A stretch of DNA of 64,000 nt from Lysinibacillus sp. FSL W8-0992 (GTDB lineage Bacteria; Bacillota; Bacilli; Bacillales_A; Planococcaceae). A program made the translations under genes and the position numbers. This document shows, in pieces, positions 50,866 through 59,496 of the stretch; position 1 is the stretch's first letter, and every line of letters begins with the position of its first letter. The notes beneath the pieces were generated by a model, which worked only from the letters and a program-made list of their open reading frames with translations, was not told where the DNA came from and made no database searches. The stretch is taken from assembly GCF_038008685.1 (NCBI RefSeq), contig NZ_JBBOZQ010000001.1, positions 1,674,001 to 1,738,000 on the forward strand, given 5' to 3'.

Positions 50866-51471
50866 TTAAAAGTGAATGCCTGGCTTGTCAATTAGCTTAC
50901 AGCCTGTGCCATATTTCGCTTTTAAGGCACCTTTAAAGTTTGTTTGTTCAAGCTCTGGGAATGCTTGCTTCCATAGTTCGAATACATTATGGTTTGATGC
51001 TGTGCCATCTTTTGTTAAACGGACAATATGAAAACCATATTCATCATTGCAACGAGCTAAAGCACGATTTTCACGCACTGTAATAATGCGTCCGCTTTCA
51101 GTTATTTCATAGAGTTCTTCATAGCCTGCGATTGCACGGCTTTGTTCATCCAAATTAGCCGTTTTTATAACAGTTTTTTTAACAGACTTTTGTTCATTAG
51201 CCCCATTGGCAGGCGTTTCAGTTTTATTTTCCTCAGGAAGTTGCTCGACGATAATAAAATCCTTATTTGAAGCTTTATCACTCATCGTCGCCATTACGTT
51301 CATAATGGAACCTACATAATGCATTGGTTTTTCATTACCTTCTTCATATACGAAAATATTATAGTCGGTTTTATTAATCTTTTTTATAATAATATTTCCT
51401 GTTGAAATCGTAAAACCGATAAATTTGTTTTTATTAAGTGCTTGTAGTGCTTGTTGTTTAGTTAAAGTCAT
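50866..51471 (-). CDS. Protein with a NUMOD4-like segment and no nuclease domain (201 aa)
   Basis: Residues ~1-75 are unrecognised. A polar linker follows at ~80-105. Residues ~115-170 read AGYEELYEITESGRIITV, then CNDEYGFHIVRLTKDGTASN and HNVFELWKQAFPE. This follows the NUMOD4 pattern (GYExLYEVSxxGRVxS...YxxVxLxKxGxxxxxxVHRLVAxAF) that accompanies HNH homing and phage endonucleases. No HNH motif is present. GGAGATTTAGTA precedes ATG 51471. It may be a DNA-binding leftover of a homing endonuclease or a domesticated regulator. Confidence 0.65.
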   Translation of the reverse strand: MTLTKQQALQALNKNKFIGFTISTGNIIIKKINKTDYNIFVYEEGNEKPMHYVGSIMNVMATMSDKASNKDFIIVEQLPEENKTETPANGANEQKSVKKTVIKTANLDEQSRAIAGYEELYEITESGRIITVRENRALARCNDEYGFHIVRLTKDGTASNHNVFELWKQAFPELEQTNFKGALKAKYGTGCKLIDKPGIHF

Positions 51472-51596
51472 TACTAAATCTCCTAAATAATTGTTTTTTC
51501 TATTTTACCATAAAATAAGGCTCGCTGTTTTTCGATGGTTGTTGTTATACAAAGCGAGGAAGTTTTGTGTTGTTTTCCGAAAATTCGAGAAAAAAT

Positions 51597-51656
51597 GTAA
51601 AGTATGCTTTACAAATAAAAAATAGTAAAGTACACTTTACGTAAAGGTTGCTTTAC
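51597..51656 (+). promoter_or_regulatory. Three GTAAAG-N4-CTTTAC operators upstream of the XRE regulator
   Basis: 16-bp inverted repeats lie at 51597-51612, 51625-51640 and 51641-51656. All share GTAAAG...CTTTAC with different centres (TATG, TACA, GTTG). The last two abut. They lie 17-76 bases before the XRE start, so they probably bind that protein and mediate autoregulation. Confidence 0.75.
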
Positions 51657-51672
51657 ATCGGGGTGGTGAAAA

Positions 51673-51876
51673 ATGGAACAACGTATTAAAGAATTAAGAG
51701 CATCATTTGGCTGGACTCAAGAACAGCTATCCGAAAAACTAGGAGTTTCAAGGCAAACAATTATTTCTATAGAGAATGGTCGTTACAATCCATCTTTAGA
51801 ACTTGCGTATAAAATCGCAAAATCATTTCAACTAAGTATTGAAGAAGTATTTATTTTTGAGAAAGGTAGTGATTAA
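51673..51876 (+). CDS. XRE family HTH regulator (67 aa)
   Basis: A compact helix-turn-helix protein: MEQRIKELRASFGWTQEQLS, then KLGVSRQTIISIENGRYNPS, the full XRE fold with nothing after it. The dimeric protein is expected to bind the three palindromes upstream. CGGGGTGGTGAAAA precedes ATG 51673. It is 2 bases from a small membrane protein gene, with which it forms an operon. Such pairs are common in Bacillales and often regulate only themselves; the signal is unknown. Confidence 0.93.
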   Translation: MEQRIKELRASFGWTQEQLSEKLGVSRQTIISIENGRYNPSLELAYKIAKSFQLSIEEVFIFEKGSD

Positions 51877-51878
51877 AT

Positions 51879-52181
51879 ATGAGTTTGGAACAAATGTTAG
51901 GATTTCTTGGTATAGTGCTTGGCATTTCAGGAGGTCTTTTTGGACTTTGGTGGGGACGTAGGATGGCGGCACGTAAAAATGGACTCGATGAAAGATATGA
52001 AAAAATTACAGTAAGCTCACTAGCGAATGGATGGAAAATAACGGTTATTTCCATTTATGCGCTATTTCTGTTGTTAATAGCAGGTGTTCAGTTATCTACC
52101 GCTCAAGCTTTAGGGATCCTTTTACTAATTCATATGGCTGGATGGGCATTTTCAACAGTATATTATAATTTAAAATATTAA
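51879..52181 (+). CDS. Small membrane protein paired with the XRE regulator (100 aa)
   Basis: Three hydrophobic segments: residues ~6-24 (MLGFLGIVLGISGGLFGLWW), ~50-68 and ~72-95. A basic and acidic loop, RRMAARKNGLDERYEKI, separates the first two. No family is recognised with certainty. It follows the XRE gene by 2 bases, so it shares the operators at 51597-51656. It may sense membrane state and sequester the regulator, by analogy with similar pairs; this is inference. Confidence 0.75.
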   Translation: MSLEQMLGFLGIVLGISGGLFGLWWGRRMAARKNGLDERYEKITVSSLANGWKITVISIYALFLLLIAGVQLSTAQALGILLLIHMAGWAFSTVYYNLKY

Positions 52182-52220
52182 TTACAATTAATGGAAATAA
52201 AATAAAAAGGAGCTATGTAA

Positions 52221-52673
52221 ATGCAGCACAAGTTTGGTATGAATTTATCATGGTCGCAAGGAAGAAATGGTACAGGGAACTTAACATCAACTAATTTGAA
52301 TACAATCGTATCTATTCCTCGGGAAATGAATGGACCAGGAATCGGAACAAATCCAGATGAAATGTTATTGGGTGCTTCAGCAACTTGTTATTTAATTACA
52401 TTTGCAGCATTACTGGAAAACGCCAAAATACCAGTTGAGGCATTGTCGATGGAGTCAGAAGGGTTTGTAGATGTAACGGATGGTGTTTTTACATATGAGA
52501 GAATTGTCCATAAACCAAATGTAAAAGTACCGCATCTACCTGAACGTGATGAAAATCTTATTAATCGGCTAGCTCAAAAAGCAGAACAAACGTGTATGAT
52601 TAGTAAAGCATTAAAGGGAAATGTTCATATCGAATGTCACCTTCAAATTGAGCAGGTGTCTGATTTTCAGTAA
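52221..52673 (+). CDS. OsmC/Ohr family protein (150 aa)
   Basis: An OsmC fold with its two redox cysteines: the first in LLGASATCYLITFAALLENA and the second in AEQTCMISKALKGNVHIECH. GPGIGTNPDEML is the conserved stretch before the first Cys. Members reduce organic hydroperoxides with a lipoyl or thiol donor. AAAAGGAGCTATGTAA precedes ATG 52221. It is codirectional with the XRE/membrane pair but separated by 39 bases. A terminator follows. Confidence 0.9.
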   Translation: MQHKFGMNLSWSQGRNGTGNLTSTNLNTIVSIPREMNGPGIGTNPDEMLLGASATCYLITFAALLENAKIPVEALSMESEGFVDVTDGVFTYERIVHKPNVKVPHLPERDENLINRLAQKAEQTCMISKALKGNVHIECHLQIEQVSDFQ

Positions 52674-52695
52674 TTAACTTAATCTCTTGATTATT

Positions 52696-52737
52696 AAAGG
52701 AATTATGCCAAAAATTTTTCTGGTGTAATTCCTTTTG
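52696..52737 (+). terminator. Terminator of the OsmC gene
   Basis: AAAGGAATTA-TGCCA-loop-TGGTG-TAATTCCTTTT, a long stem with a small internal mismatch and a short U-run. Confidence 0.75.
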
Positions 52738-52835
52738 TCATATTTACAGGGTATTTGCTTTGTCTGAAATAGTTCTATAAATGGGCGAAATGAATATATA
52801 AAGTTAAGCACTAAAAAAATGTAAAGGATGATGTA

Positions 52836-53471
52836 TTGCACGTACAGACAGCTGAGACAATCACATTTTACGGTCAGTATGGTAAACGAATTTTTGATAT
52901 AGTCGGGGTATTTATTTTATTACTTATTACAATTCCTCTTATGTTAGGTGTACTCCTCCTATTATTCGTTACTACAGGACGCCCCATCTTTTTCAAACAA
53001 ATTCGAACTGGTTACGAACATCAACGTTTTATCATTTGGAAATTAAGAACAATGGCTATTCAGGCAACACCTGTCAACATGCCTGTAATATGTACAGAAG
53101 GTATTCCAGATGATTACTATTTCAAAACTGACCAAGATACGCGCATTACAAAGATAGGAGCAATATTACGTAAATTAAGCATCGATGAAATTCCGCAGCT
53201 TTTAAATGTATTAAAGGGGGATATGAGTATTGTTGGACCAAGGCCCGAAGTACCGACAATTACAAATAGTTACAGTGCGTTACAGGCACGCCGTTTGGAA
53301 GTAAAACCAGGTTTAACAGGGCTTGCACAAATTAACGGACGATCTAATATTTCGCATGGTCAAAAAATCTCCTATGACATTCATTATGTAGAAAACGTAA
53401 CGTTTTGGGTGGATTTAAAAATTGTTATGAAAACCTTTTTCGTCGTTCTAGGTAGAACAGGGGCTTACTAA
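52836..53471 (+). CDS. Phosphoglycosyl transferase (bacterial sugar transferase, WcaJ/PglC-like, 211 aa)
   Basis: One N-terminal hydrophobic helix (residues ~18-42), then the catalytic domain: FFKQIRTGYEHQRFIIWKLR, ILRKLSIDEIPQLLNVLKGD with the catalytic Asp-Glu pair, MSIVGPRPEVP, and VKPGLTGLAQINGRSNISHG. It transfers a sugar phosphate to undecaprenyl phosphate and so starts a polysaccharide unit at the membrane. The start is TTG 52836 behind AAAGGATGATGTA. It is the first gene of the exopolysaccharide cluster and is 18 bases from the GT4 gene. Confidence 0.93.
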   Translation: MHVQTAETITFYGQYGKRIFDIVGVFILLLITIPLMLGVLLLLFVTTGRPIFFKQIRTGYEHQRFIIWKLRTMAIQATPVNMPVICTEGIPDDYYFKTDQDTRITKIGAILRKLSIDEIPQLLNVLKGDMSIVGPRPEVPTITNSYSALQARRLEVKPGLTGLAQINGRSNISHGQKISYDIHYVENVTFWVDLKIVMKTFFVVLGRTGAY

Positions 53472-53489
53472 AAGAGCAAGAGGTGAAGG

Positions 53490-54614
53490 ATGCTGAAGAT
53501 TGTTCAACTAATAACACGTATGGATAAAGTAGGAGGCGCTCAAAAACATGTGGAGGCACTTGCTATAAAGTTAAAGCAAGATGCCCATAAAGTTACGATT
53601 GTTACAGGTTATTATGATGCTTCATTATGGCGTTTACAAGATGAGCAAATTGATGTAGTCAGTATCCCTGCCATGCAGCGGGCAATTCATCTAACAAAAG
53701 ATATCCAGGCACTTTGGCAATTACGAGCTGCTTTTAAAAAAATACAGCCTGATGTCATTGCTACACACTCTTCTAAGGCAGGGGCAATTGGACGTATTAT
53801 CGGTGGTCTTTTGCGCATTCCGACGATTTTTACCGCACATAGCTGGAGTTTTACAGAAGGAGTGCCACAAAAAAAGCAACTGATGTATCGCCAACTTGAA
53901 AAAACGGTCCAGCCATTAACAACTAAGATCATCACGGTTTCTGATTATGATCGTAAGTTGGCATTAACAAAAGGCATTGCACCTGCTCATAAAATGCAGA
54001 CGGTTCATAATGGCATTGAACAATTAGAAACGAAAATAGCACCAAATAGAGTGGAAAATGAGCATCCGCAAATTGTTATGGTTGCTCGCTTTGAGGTGCC
54101 AAAAAGGCAAGATTTACTGTTGGAGGCTTTGATGGAGTTATCGGATATACCTTGGCACCTTCAATTTATTGGTGATGGTTCTTTGCGTCCCCAATTAGAA
54201 CGTTATGTTAAAGACAAAGGTTTTTCAGAGCGAGTTACGTTTTTAGGCAATCAATTAGATGTCACAAAATTGCTTGCTCAAAGTCATATCTTTGCACTGC
54301 TATCAGACTGGGAGGGTTTACCCATTTCAATTATTGAAGCGATGAGAGCAGGACTTCCTATTATTGCCACGAATGTTGGTGGAGTCAATGAGTTAGTGAC
54401 TGATCAAGAAAATGGATTTTTAATTGCTCGTGACGATCCAAGCCTACTGAAAGAAAGGCTTAAACAGCTTTTAACGGATGAAACGCTATGTGAAAAAATG
54501 GGCGATATAAGTGAACGGCGTTTTTTACGTGATTTTACGTTTATTCCTATGTATCAAAAAACATTATCAATCTATGAACAGGCAATTTCAAAGTTTGCTA
54601 AAAAGGGTGATTAA
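53490..54614 (+). CDS. Glycosyltransferase family 4 protein (374 aa)
   Basis: GT-B fold: the N-terminal QLITRMDKVGGAQKHVEALA, the central MVARFEVPKRQDLLLEALME and the C-terminal EGLPISIIEAMRAGLPIIAT (the E-x7-E motif) with NVGGVNELV. It adds a sugar to the lipid-linked unit begun by the preceding gene. GAGGTGAAGG precedes ATG 53490. The next gene starts one base after its stop. Donor and acceptor sugars cannot be read. Confidence 0.93.
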   Translation: MLKIVQLITRMDKVGGAQKHVEALAIKLKQDAHKVTIVTGYYDASLWRLQDEQIDVVSIPAMQRAIHLTKDIQALWQLRAAFKKIQPDVIATHSSKAGAIGRIIGGLLRIPTIFTAHSWSFTEGVPQKKQLMYRQLEKTVQPLTTKIITVSDYDRKLALTKGIAPAHKMQTVHNGIEQLETKIAPNRVENEHPQIVMVARFEVPKRQDLLLEALMELSDIPWHLQFIGDGSLRPQLERYVKDKGFSERVTFLGNQLDVTKLLAQSHIFALLSDWEGLPISIIEAMRAGLPIIATNVGGVNELVTDQENGFLIARDDPSLLKERLKQLLTDETLCEKMGDISERRFLRDFTFIPMYQKTLSIYEQAISKFAKKGD

Positions 54615-54615
54615 A

Positions 54616-56289
54616 TTGCAATTAATTCGCATTAGAACAGAAGATGAACTTATGTATTATAAGGGGATTTGGGATGAGATATTAGCGAATGAACACAATG
54701 ATAATCCGTTTATTGAATATGCATGGTTTTATAACTGGTGGATTACTATTGGAAGAAAAGAGCGTGTAGAGCTATATGCTGTGCAAAAGGATGAGGATAT
54801 TATTGCATTTTTACCATTTACGGTTCGAATGCTTTGGGGTGTTCGTCTATATGCCTTTACAGGTGAAAACATCGCTAATTATTCGGGTGTTATCGCAAGG
54901 AAAAAATGGCAATTGCCTGCTATAACATTTGTATTTGATGAGCTAATGAAAAAGCATCGTCATGTACTATTTTCATTTCATGGATTACTTGAAAGTAAAG
55001 AGTCCTCGAAGGCAATTGAACAGTATTTCGTAGAAAGGCAATTACCGCCACATATTTTCAGAGTAGTAACACCATACCTTACTTTTCAAGACGTCGATTT
55101 CAATAGCCATTTCAATAACCGTAAAAAAATGCATGGTATAGATCGAAGAGAAAAAAAGCTACGTAATTTAGGATCTTTACGGACAAAAACACCTGAACAA
55201 GAAGACCTTTGGCAAATGTTTAGATTATTTGATCGACGTTGGAAAAAAAAGATGGATACGAGCGGTTTTACAAAAGGCAAGAAAAGGGAATTTTTTGAAC
55301 GCATTTTCCACCTTAAAGGGGAAGCGATGCAAGTAGAAGTAGACGCACTTGTTTTTGAAGATCAATGGCTTGCCTTTAACTATGGTATTTGCTGTCGAGG
55401 GCGCTATGTCACTTATGCACTCGGACATGAGCCAAACTTCAATATTTTTGGAATTGGTCGTTTACTTAATCAAACTACGATAAAGCGTACTTTTTCAGAA
55501 AATTATCATATGTTCGATATGAGTATTGGTTATGAGGCTTATAAATTTGATTGGCGCTCTGGCATCGATTTTACGAGGCGTATCGTTGCAAGTAGTAAAA
55601 CAAAACGAGCAAAGGTTTTGCTTGGTTGGTTTGTAATGAAGGAACGTTTAAAGGAAATGCTGAAAAGTAGTCAGCGTTTCGTTGGATGGAAACGTCACAC
55701 TCTTGGTGAACTGCGTTATTTAGTAAAGTATGGAAAAGCGAAAGATTGGCTAGAATATGGACAACAATTCGTTGAAAAGTTTGTTCGTTTTAAGCAAGTG
55801 GAATTGTACGAGTTATCCCCATCTGATCGGGTCGTTCCACAACAACCAGTAGGGGAGTTGTTTGAGGAAATGTCGATTCAAGAGGCAATGTCACTCGATC
55901 AGGAAGAGATTATTTCATTATTTTATAAGGGATATACCATTTATAAAGATTCCTTTGCACAGACGACGAAGCCTGCATTTGCATTACATACGAAAAACTT
56001 ACGTGTGGATGCATTGCAAATCGTTGAATCGTTGCCTAAACAAACCTACTTTTTGAGCTACGATCTCTATAAAGAGATAGACGTTGTTACAGCATTTATT
56101 CAAAAAATAAAGCCAAATGAAACACTTTGGGTAACGGCAAGCTTTTGGCAATGGCGTAAGCGAAAACGATTGCAGCAATTAGGCTATAAACATATTTCTC
56201 GAATGAAGCATTTTAAATGTGCTCGTTATGAGCGCAATCATGTAGAAAATTACACAGAGAGTGGGGGCGGTGTTCATTCTATCCATTAG
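54616..56289 (+). CDS. CelD/BcsL-like GNAT acetyltransferase, second paralogue (557 aa)
   Basis: A close relative of the protein at 49103 with the same two-part layout: NDNPFIEYAWFYNWWITIGR at the start, CRGRYVTYALGHEPNFNIFG with DMSIGYEAYKFDW in the core, and the C-terminal domain with FYKGYTIYKD and SFWQWRKRKRLQQLGYKHIS. TTG 54616 is chosen behind AAGGGTGATTAAA, directly after the GT4 stop. An open frame extending into the GT4 gene is not used. It probably decorates the polysaccharide with an acyl group. It overlaps the next gene by up to 29 bases. Confidence 0.87.
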   Translation: MQLIRIRTEDELMYYKGIWDEILANEHNDNPFIEYAWFYNWWITIGRKERVELYAVQKDEDIIAFLPFTVRMLWGVRLYAFTGENIANYSGVIARKKWQLPAITFVFDELMKKHRHVLFSFHGLLESKESSKAIEQYFVERQLPPHIFRVVTPYLTFQDVDFNSHFNNRKKMHGIDRREKKLRNLGSLRTKTPEQEDLWQMFRLFDRRWKKKMDTSGFTKGKKREFFERIFHLKGEAMQVEVDALVFEDQWLAFNYGICCRGRYVTYALGHEPNFNIFGIGRLLNQTTIKRTFSENYHMFDMSIGYEAYKFDWRSGIDFTRRIVASSKTKRAKVLLGWFVMKERLKEMLKSSQRFVGWKRHTLGELRYLVKYGKAKDWLEYGQQFVEKFVRFKQVELYELSPSDRVVPQQPVGELFEEMSIQEAMSLDQEEIISLFYKGYTIYKDSFAQTTKPAFALHTKNLRVDALQIVESLPKQTYFLSYDLYKEIDVVTAFIQKIKPNETLWVTASFWQWRKRKRLQQLGYKHISRMKHFKCARYERNHVENYTESGGGVHSIH

Positions 56290-57016
56290 AAGTAAGCGAT
56301 GGAATATCGCGATGCAGCATATTTACTTTGCAGAAAAGTTGGCAAATACTAGAAAGTCAATGAAGTTAGTTTGTCACACACATTCACTTGTTCCGAGCCG
56401 TAAGCTTGTTAAACGTGAAGCGGTTCATATTCCATTAACAAATCATGAGTGCTCGATGTATACAGCACTTTCGAAAAACAATCGAAAGTTGCTACGTCGC
56501 GCACAGGAAGAGCCCTATCAAGTATTTTTATATACAGAGCCATCAGAAGAGAACTTACGAGCTTTTCAACAGTTTTATAATGATTTTGCAAAAAGGAAAA
56601 AAATTGAACAAATTACTAAATCGCAGATGGAATCCATTATGCTTTTAAATCAAAAAAACGCTTTGTTTTTGTCAGAAGTACGTAGTATATGTGGACAAAC
56701 ATTGTGTTATCGATTGGATATTGTACATGCACAAAAAGCGATGTCCTATTACGTAGCGACAAGTGATGCTTTATCATTGCCTCCCCATTTAAAGCGTCCA
56801 TTACGTTATGCGAATCGTTTCTTGTTATGGCACAATTTAATGTATTTAAAGCAGCAGGGATTTGTACTATACGATATGGGCGAGTTAACAGATGTCGAAA
56901 CGATTCGTCAATTTAAATTGAGCTTCGGTGGACAAGTTGTTAACGTATATTCAGGCTACATCGCACAATCGAAAATGAGTGCGTTGTTATTGGGCGTGCA
57001 AAAGTGGAGAAAATAG
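56261..57016 (+). CDS. FemAB/GNAT-like acyltransferase (251 aa)
   Basis: The central segment LSKNNRKLLRRAQEEPYQVF, then FQQFYNDFAKRKKIEQITKS and LYDMGELTDVETIRQFKLSF with GGQVVNVY, matches the C-terminal half of GNAT/FemAB-type enzymes that act on cell-wall or polysaccharide precursors. It lacks the first GNAT repeat of the two paralogues upstream. The start is GTG, at 56261 or more likely 56270; both overlap the previous gene and no strong ribosome binding site is seen, so translation is probably coupled. It overlaps the deacetylase gene by 13 bases. Confidence 0.78.
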   Translation: MGAVFILSIRSKRWNIAMQHIYFAEKLANTRKSMKLVCHTHSLVPSRKLVKREAVHIPLTNHECSMYTALSKNNRKLLRRAQEEPYQVFLYTEPSEENLRAFQQFYNDFAKRKKIEQITKSQMESIMLLNQKNALFLSEVRSICGQTLCYRLDIVHAQKAMSYYVATSDALSLPPHLKRPLRYANRFLLWHNLMYLKQQGFVLYDMGELTDVETIRQFKLSFGGQVVNVYSGYIAQSKMSALLLGVQKWRK

Positions 57017-58020
57017 CAAGCAATGCAAATCATGGTGGTTTAGTGATTTCACTGGACTTTGAGTTAAATTGGGGTGTTCATGATGTATTTCGGCATGGAC
57101 AATATAATAAAAATTTATATGGTGTTCGTCAGGCATTACCTAAAATTTTGATGCTGTTTAAGCAATATGAAATACATGCGACATGGGCTACTGTAGGTTT
57201 ATTATTTGCAGAATCTAAAGGTGAGATGGCTCATTACTTGCGAGGCATTCCAGTGAAATATAAACAAATGCGGTATGCAGCACATTCCCAGCTTGCGAAA
57301 GTAGGGGAAAATGAGCAAGAAGATTCTTTGCACTTTGGCAAATCATTAATTGAAGAAATTATTCAAACACCCCACCAGGAAATTGGTAGTCATACATTTT
57401 CCCATTTTTATTGTTTAGAAAGTGGACAAACAGAAACGGACTTTCTTGCGGATTTACAAGCAATGAACATGATATGTGACGGGTATATTGAACCGATGAA
57501 GTCCATTGTTTTTCCACGTAATCAAGTGAATGATAATTATTTTACAATTTGTCAGCAAGCAGGATTTGTTTGCTATAGAGGAAATGAACTACATGATTTA
57601 TACAATCCTAAAAAGTTCACTAAAAAAAATCGACTATCTTTTGGTGTAATGAAATGGCTGGATAGCTATGTTAATGTAACTGGCAATCATATGGTAAGTC
57701 TAGAAGAGATGCAAGGGGATGCATTTATTAATGTTCGAGCAAGTGCATTTTTAAGACCATATAGTAGCTTGTTGCGTGCATTTGAGCACCTCAAGGTAAA
57801 ACGAATTAAAGAAGGAATGCTTGCTGCTGCAAAGGAAGGGGCTTTTTATCATTTGTGGTGGCATCCGCATAACTTTGGAAAACATATTGATAAAAATTTG
57901 GCGATGCTTGAGGAGCTTTTGCAATATTATCAAGAATTACAGAAGGATTATAATTTTCAAAGCTATTCCATGCATGAGGTAGCCAGACTATGTAATGTAA
58001 GCAATAACATTTCTGAATAG
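57004..58020 (+). CDS. Polysaccharide deacetylase family protein (338 aa)
   Basis: NodB-type domain: GGLVISLDFELNWGVHDVFR carries the first Asp/Glu motif, EIGSHTFSHFYCLE the metal-binding HxxxH, and FPRNQVNDNYF with WHPHNF the later motifs. No signal peptide is seen, so it may act in the cytoplasm or at the membrane. GTG 57004 overlaps the preceding gene. It is the last gene of the cluster and carries a terminator over its stop codon. It likely removes N-acetyl groups from the polymer or its precursor, balancing the acyltransferases upstream. Confidence 0.88.
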   Translation: MEKIASNANHGGLVISLDFELNWGVHDVFRHGQYNKNLYGVRQALPKILMLFKQYEIHATWATVGLLFAESKGEMAHYLRGIPVKYKQMRYAAHSQLAKVGENEQEDSLHFGKSLIEEIIQTPHQEIGSHTFSHFYCLESGQTETDFLADLQAMNMICDGYIEPMKSIVFPRNQVNDNYFTICQQAGFVCYRGNELHDLYNPKKFTKKNRLSFGVMKWLDSYVNVTGNHMVSLEEMQGDAFINVRASAFLRPYSSLLRAFEHLKVKRIKEGMLAAAKEGAFYHLWWHPHNFGKHIDKNLAMLEELLQYYQELQKDYNFQSYSMHEVARLCNVSNNISE

Positions 58021-58038
58021 AGTGTTATTGCTTTTTTA
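58000..58038 (+). terminator. Terminator overlapping the end of the deacetylase gene
   Basis: AGCAATAACA-N13-TGTTATTGCTTTTTTA. The 5' arm lies in the last codons (SNNISE) and the loop contains the stop codon. Confidence 0.88.
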
Positions 58039-58223
58039 TTTTAGTTGCTCAGAATTCATCCTCTACTTAATTGATGTTCTGCTTTTGTAGAATTTTTAAG
58101 AGAATAAGAGGGAAATTACCTGAGCGTGACGAAGATGTAAGTTACTTCGTGTTAATTTAGAATTCTATATAGAACAAGCAGAAGGAAAGAAGTAGCTTTC
58201 TACATAACAAAGGGGAGTTAGGG

Positions 58224-59495
58224 ATGATGGAAAAGCAACAAAGGCCGATTTGGATTCAAAATATTTCTCAATTAGTGACAGTTGCAAGTGACAAGAAGGG
58301 ACCTCGTGTACGTGAAGAAATGCGAGAGCTCGGAATTATTGAAGGTGGAAGCGTCTGGATTGAAGATGGTACTATTCAAGATCTTGGTACGACTCGTGAC
58401 ATGATACTTAAATATTTACCCCGTGCAGAGGAAGCAGAGATTGTAGATGCAACGGGAAAAATTGTAACACCAGGTTTGATTGATCCTCATACACATGTTG
58501 TTTTTGGTGGAAGTCGCGAGCATGAATTTGAGATGCGTTTAGAAGGTGCGAGCTATATGGACATTATGAATGCTGGGGGAGGCATTCATGCAACAACTCG
58601 AAAAATGCGTACATTGACAGAAGAACATATTTTCAATCAAACGACGAGACGCTTGGACTTATTTTTACAGCATGGTGTCACAACATTAGAAAGTAAAAGT
58701 GGCTACGGACTAGATTTAGAAAATGAGCTAAAGCAACTACGTGTTATGCAGCGCTTGCAAAAAAAGCACCCAGTGGACATTGTGCCAACCTTTATGGGAG
58801 CACATGCAGTACCGGAAGAATATCGAGACAACCCAGAGCAGTTTGTTGATTTAGTGATTGATGAAATGATTCCTGCAGTTGTTCAAGAAAACCTGGCAAA
58901 GTTTATTGATGTATTTTGTGAGGTCGATGTCTTTACACCGGAGCAATCAGAACGTATTTTATTGGCAGGCAAGGCGCAAGGGCTCATCCCTAAAATACAC
59001 GCTGATGAAATTGAAGAAAATAAAGGTGCGCATGTTGCAGCAAAAGTAGGAGCTATTTCTGCTGAGCATTTATTAAAAGTTTCAGACGAAGGAATCGAAG
59101 AGCTTGCTAAATCGGGGGTTATTGCATGTTTATTACCAGCGACAGCATTGTATTTAGGAGAAAAACCGGCACGTGCTAGAGACATCATTGACGCAGGTGT
59201 GCCTGTAGCCATTTCGACTGATTGTAATCCTGGGTCCTCTCCAACCATTTCGCTTCCACTTGTAATGAACCTAGCATGTATCACAATGAAAATGACACCA
59301 GCAGAAAGCTTATGTGCTGCTACGTATAATGCTGCCTGTGCATTGCAAATTGAAGATCGTGTTGGCTCTATCGAGGTAGGAAAGCAAGCTGATTTAGTTT
59401 TATGGGATGTTCATAATCATCAAAAGCTACATTATATTTTTGGTGTGAATCATGTGAAAAAAGTTTGGAAAAAAGGCGTGAAGGTGGTAGGTTAA
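58224..59495 (+). CDS. hutI: Imidazolonepropionase
   Basis: 423 residues. PGLIDPHTHVVFGGSREHEF holds the HxH metal motif, TTLESKSGYGLDLENELKQL the substrate-binding segment, IPKIHADEIEENKGAHVA the next His/Glu, and AISTDCNPGSSPTISLPLVM the catalytic Asp. All are as in characterised HutI. It hydrolyses 4-imidazolone-5-propionate to N-formimidoyl-L-glutamate in histidine degradation. AAAGGGGAGTTAGGG precedes ATG 58224. hutG follows after 1 base. hutH and hutU are not in the window. Confidence 0.97.
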   Translation: MMEKQQRPIWIQNISQLVTVASDKKGPRVREEMRELGIIEGGSVWIEDGTIQDLGTTRDMILKYLPRAEEAEIVDATGKIVTPGLIDPHTHVVFGGSREHEFEMRLEGASYMDIMNAGGGIHATTRKMRTLTEEHIFNQTTRRLDLFLQHGVTTLESKSGYGLDLENELKQLRVMQRLQKKHPVDIVPTFMGAHAVPEEYRDNPEQFVDLVIDEMIPAVVQENLAKFIDVFCEVDVFTPEQSERILLAGKAQGLIPKIHADEIEENKGAHVAAKVGAISAEHLLKVSDEGIEELAKSGVIACLLPATALYLGEKPARARDIIDAGVPVAISTDCNPGSSPTISLPLVMNLACITMKMTPAESLCAATYNAACALQIEDRVGSIEVGKQADLVLWDVHNHQKLHYIFGVNHVKKVWKKGVKVVG

Positions 59496-59496
59496 A

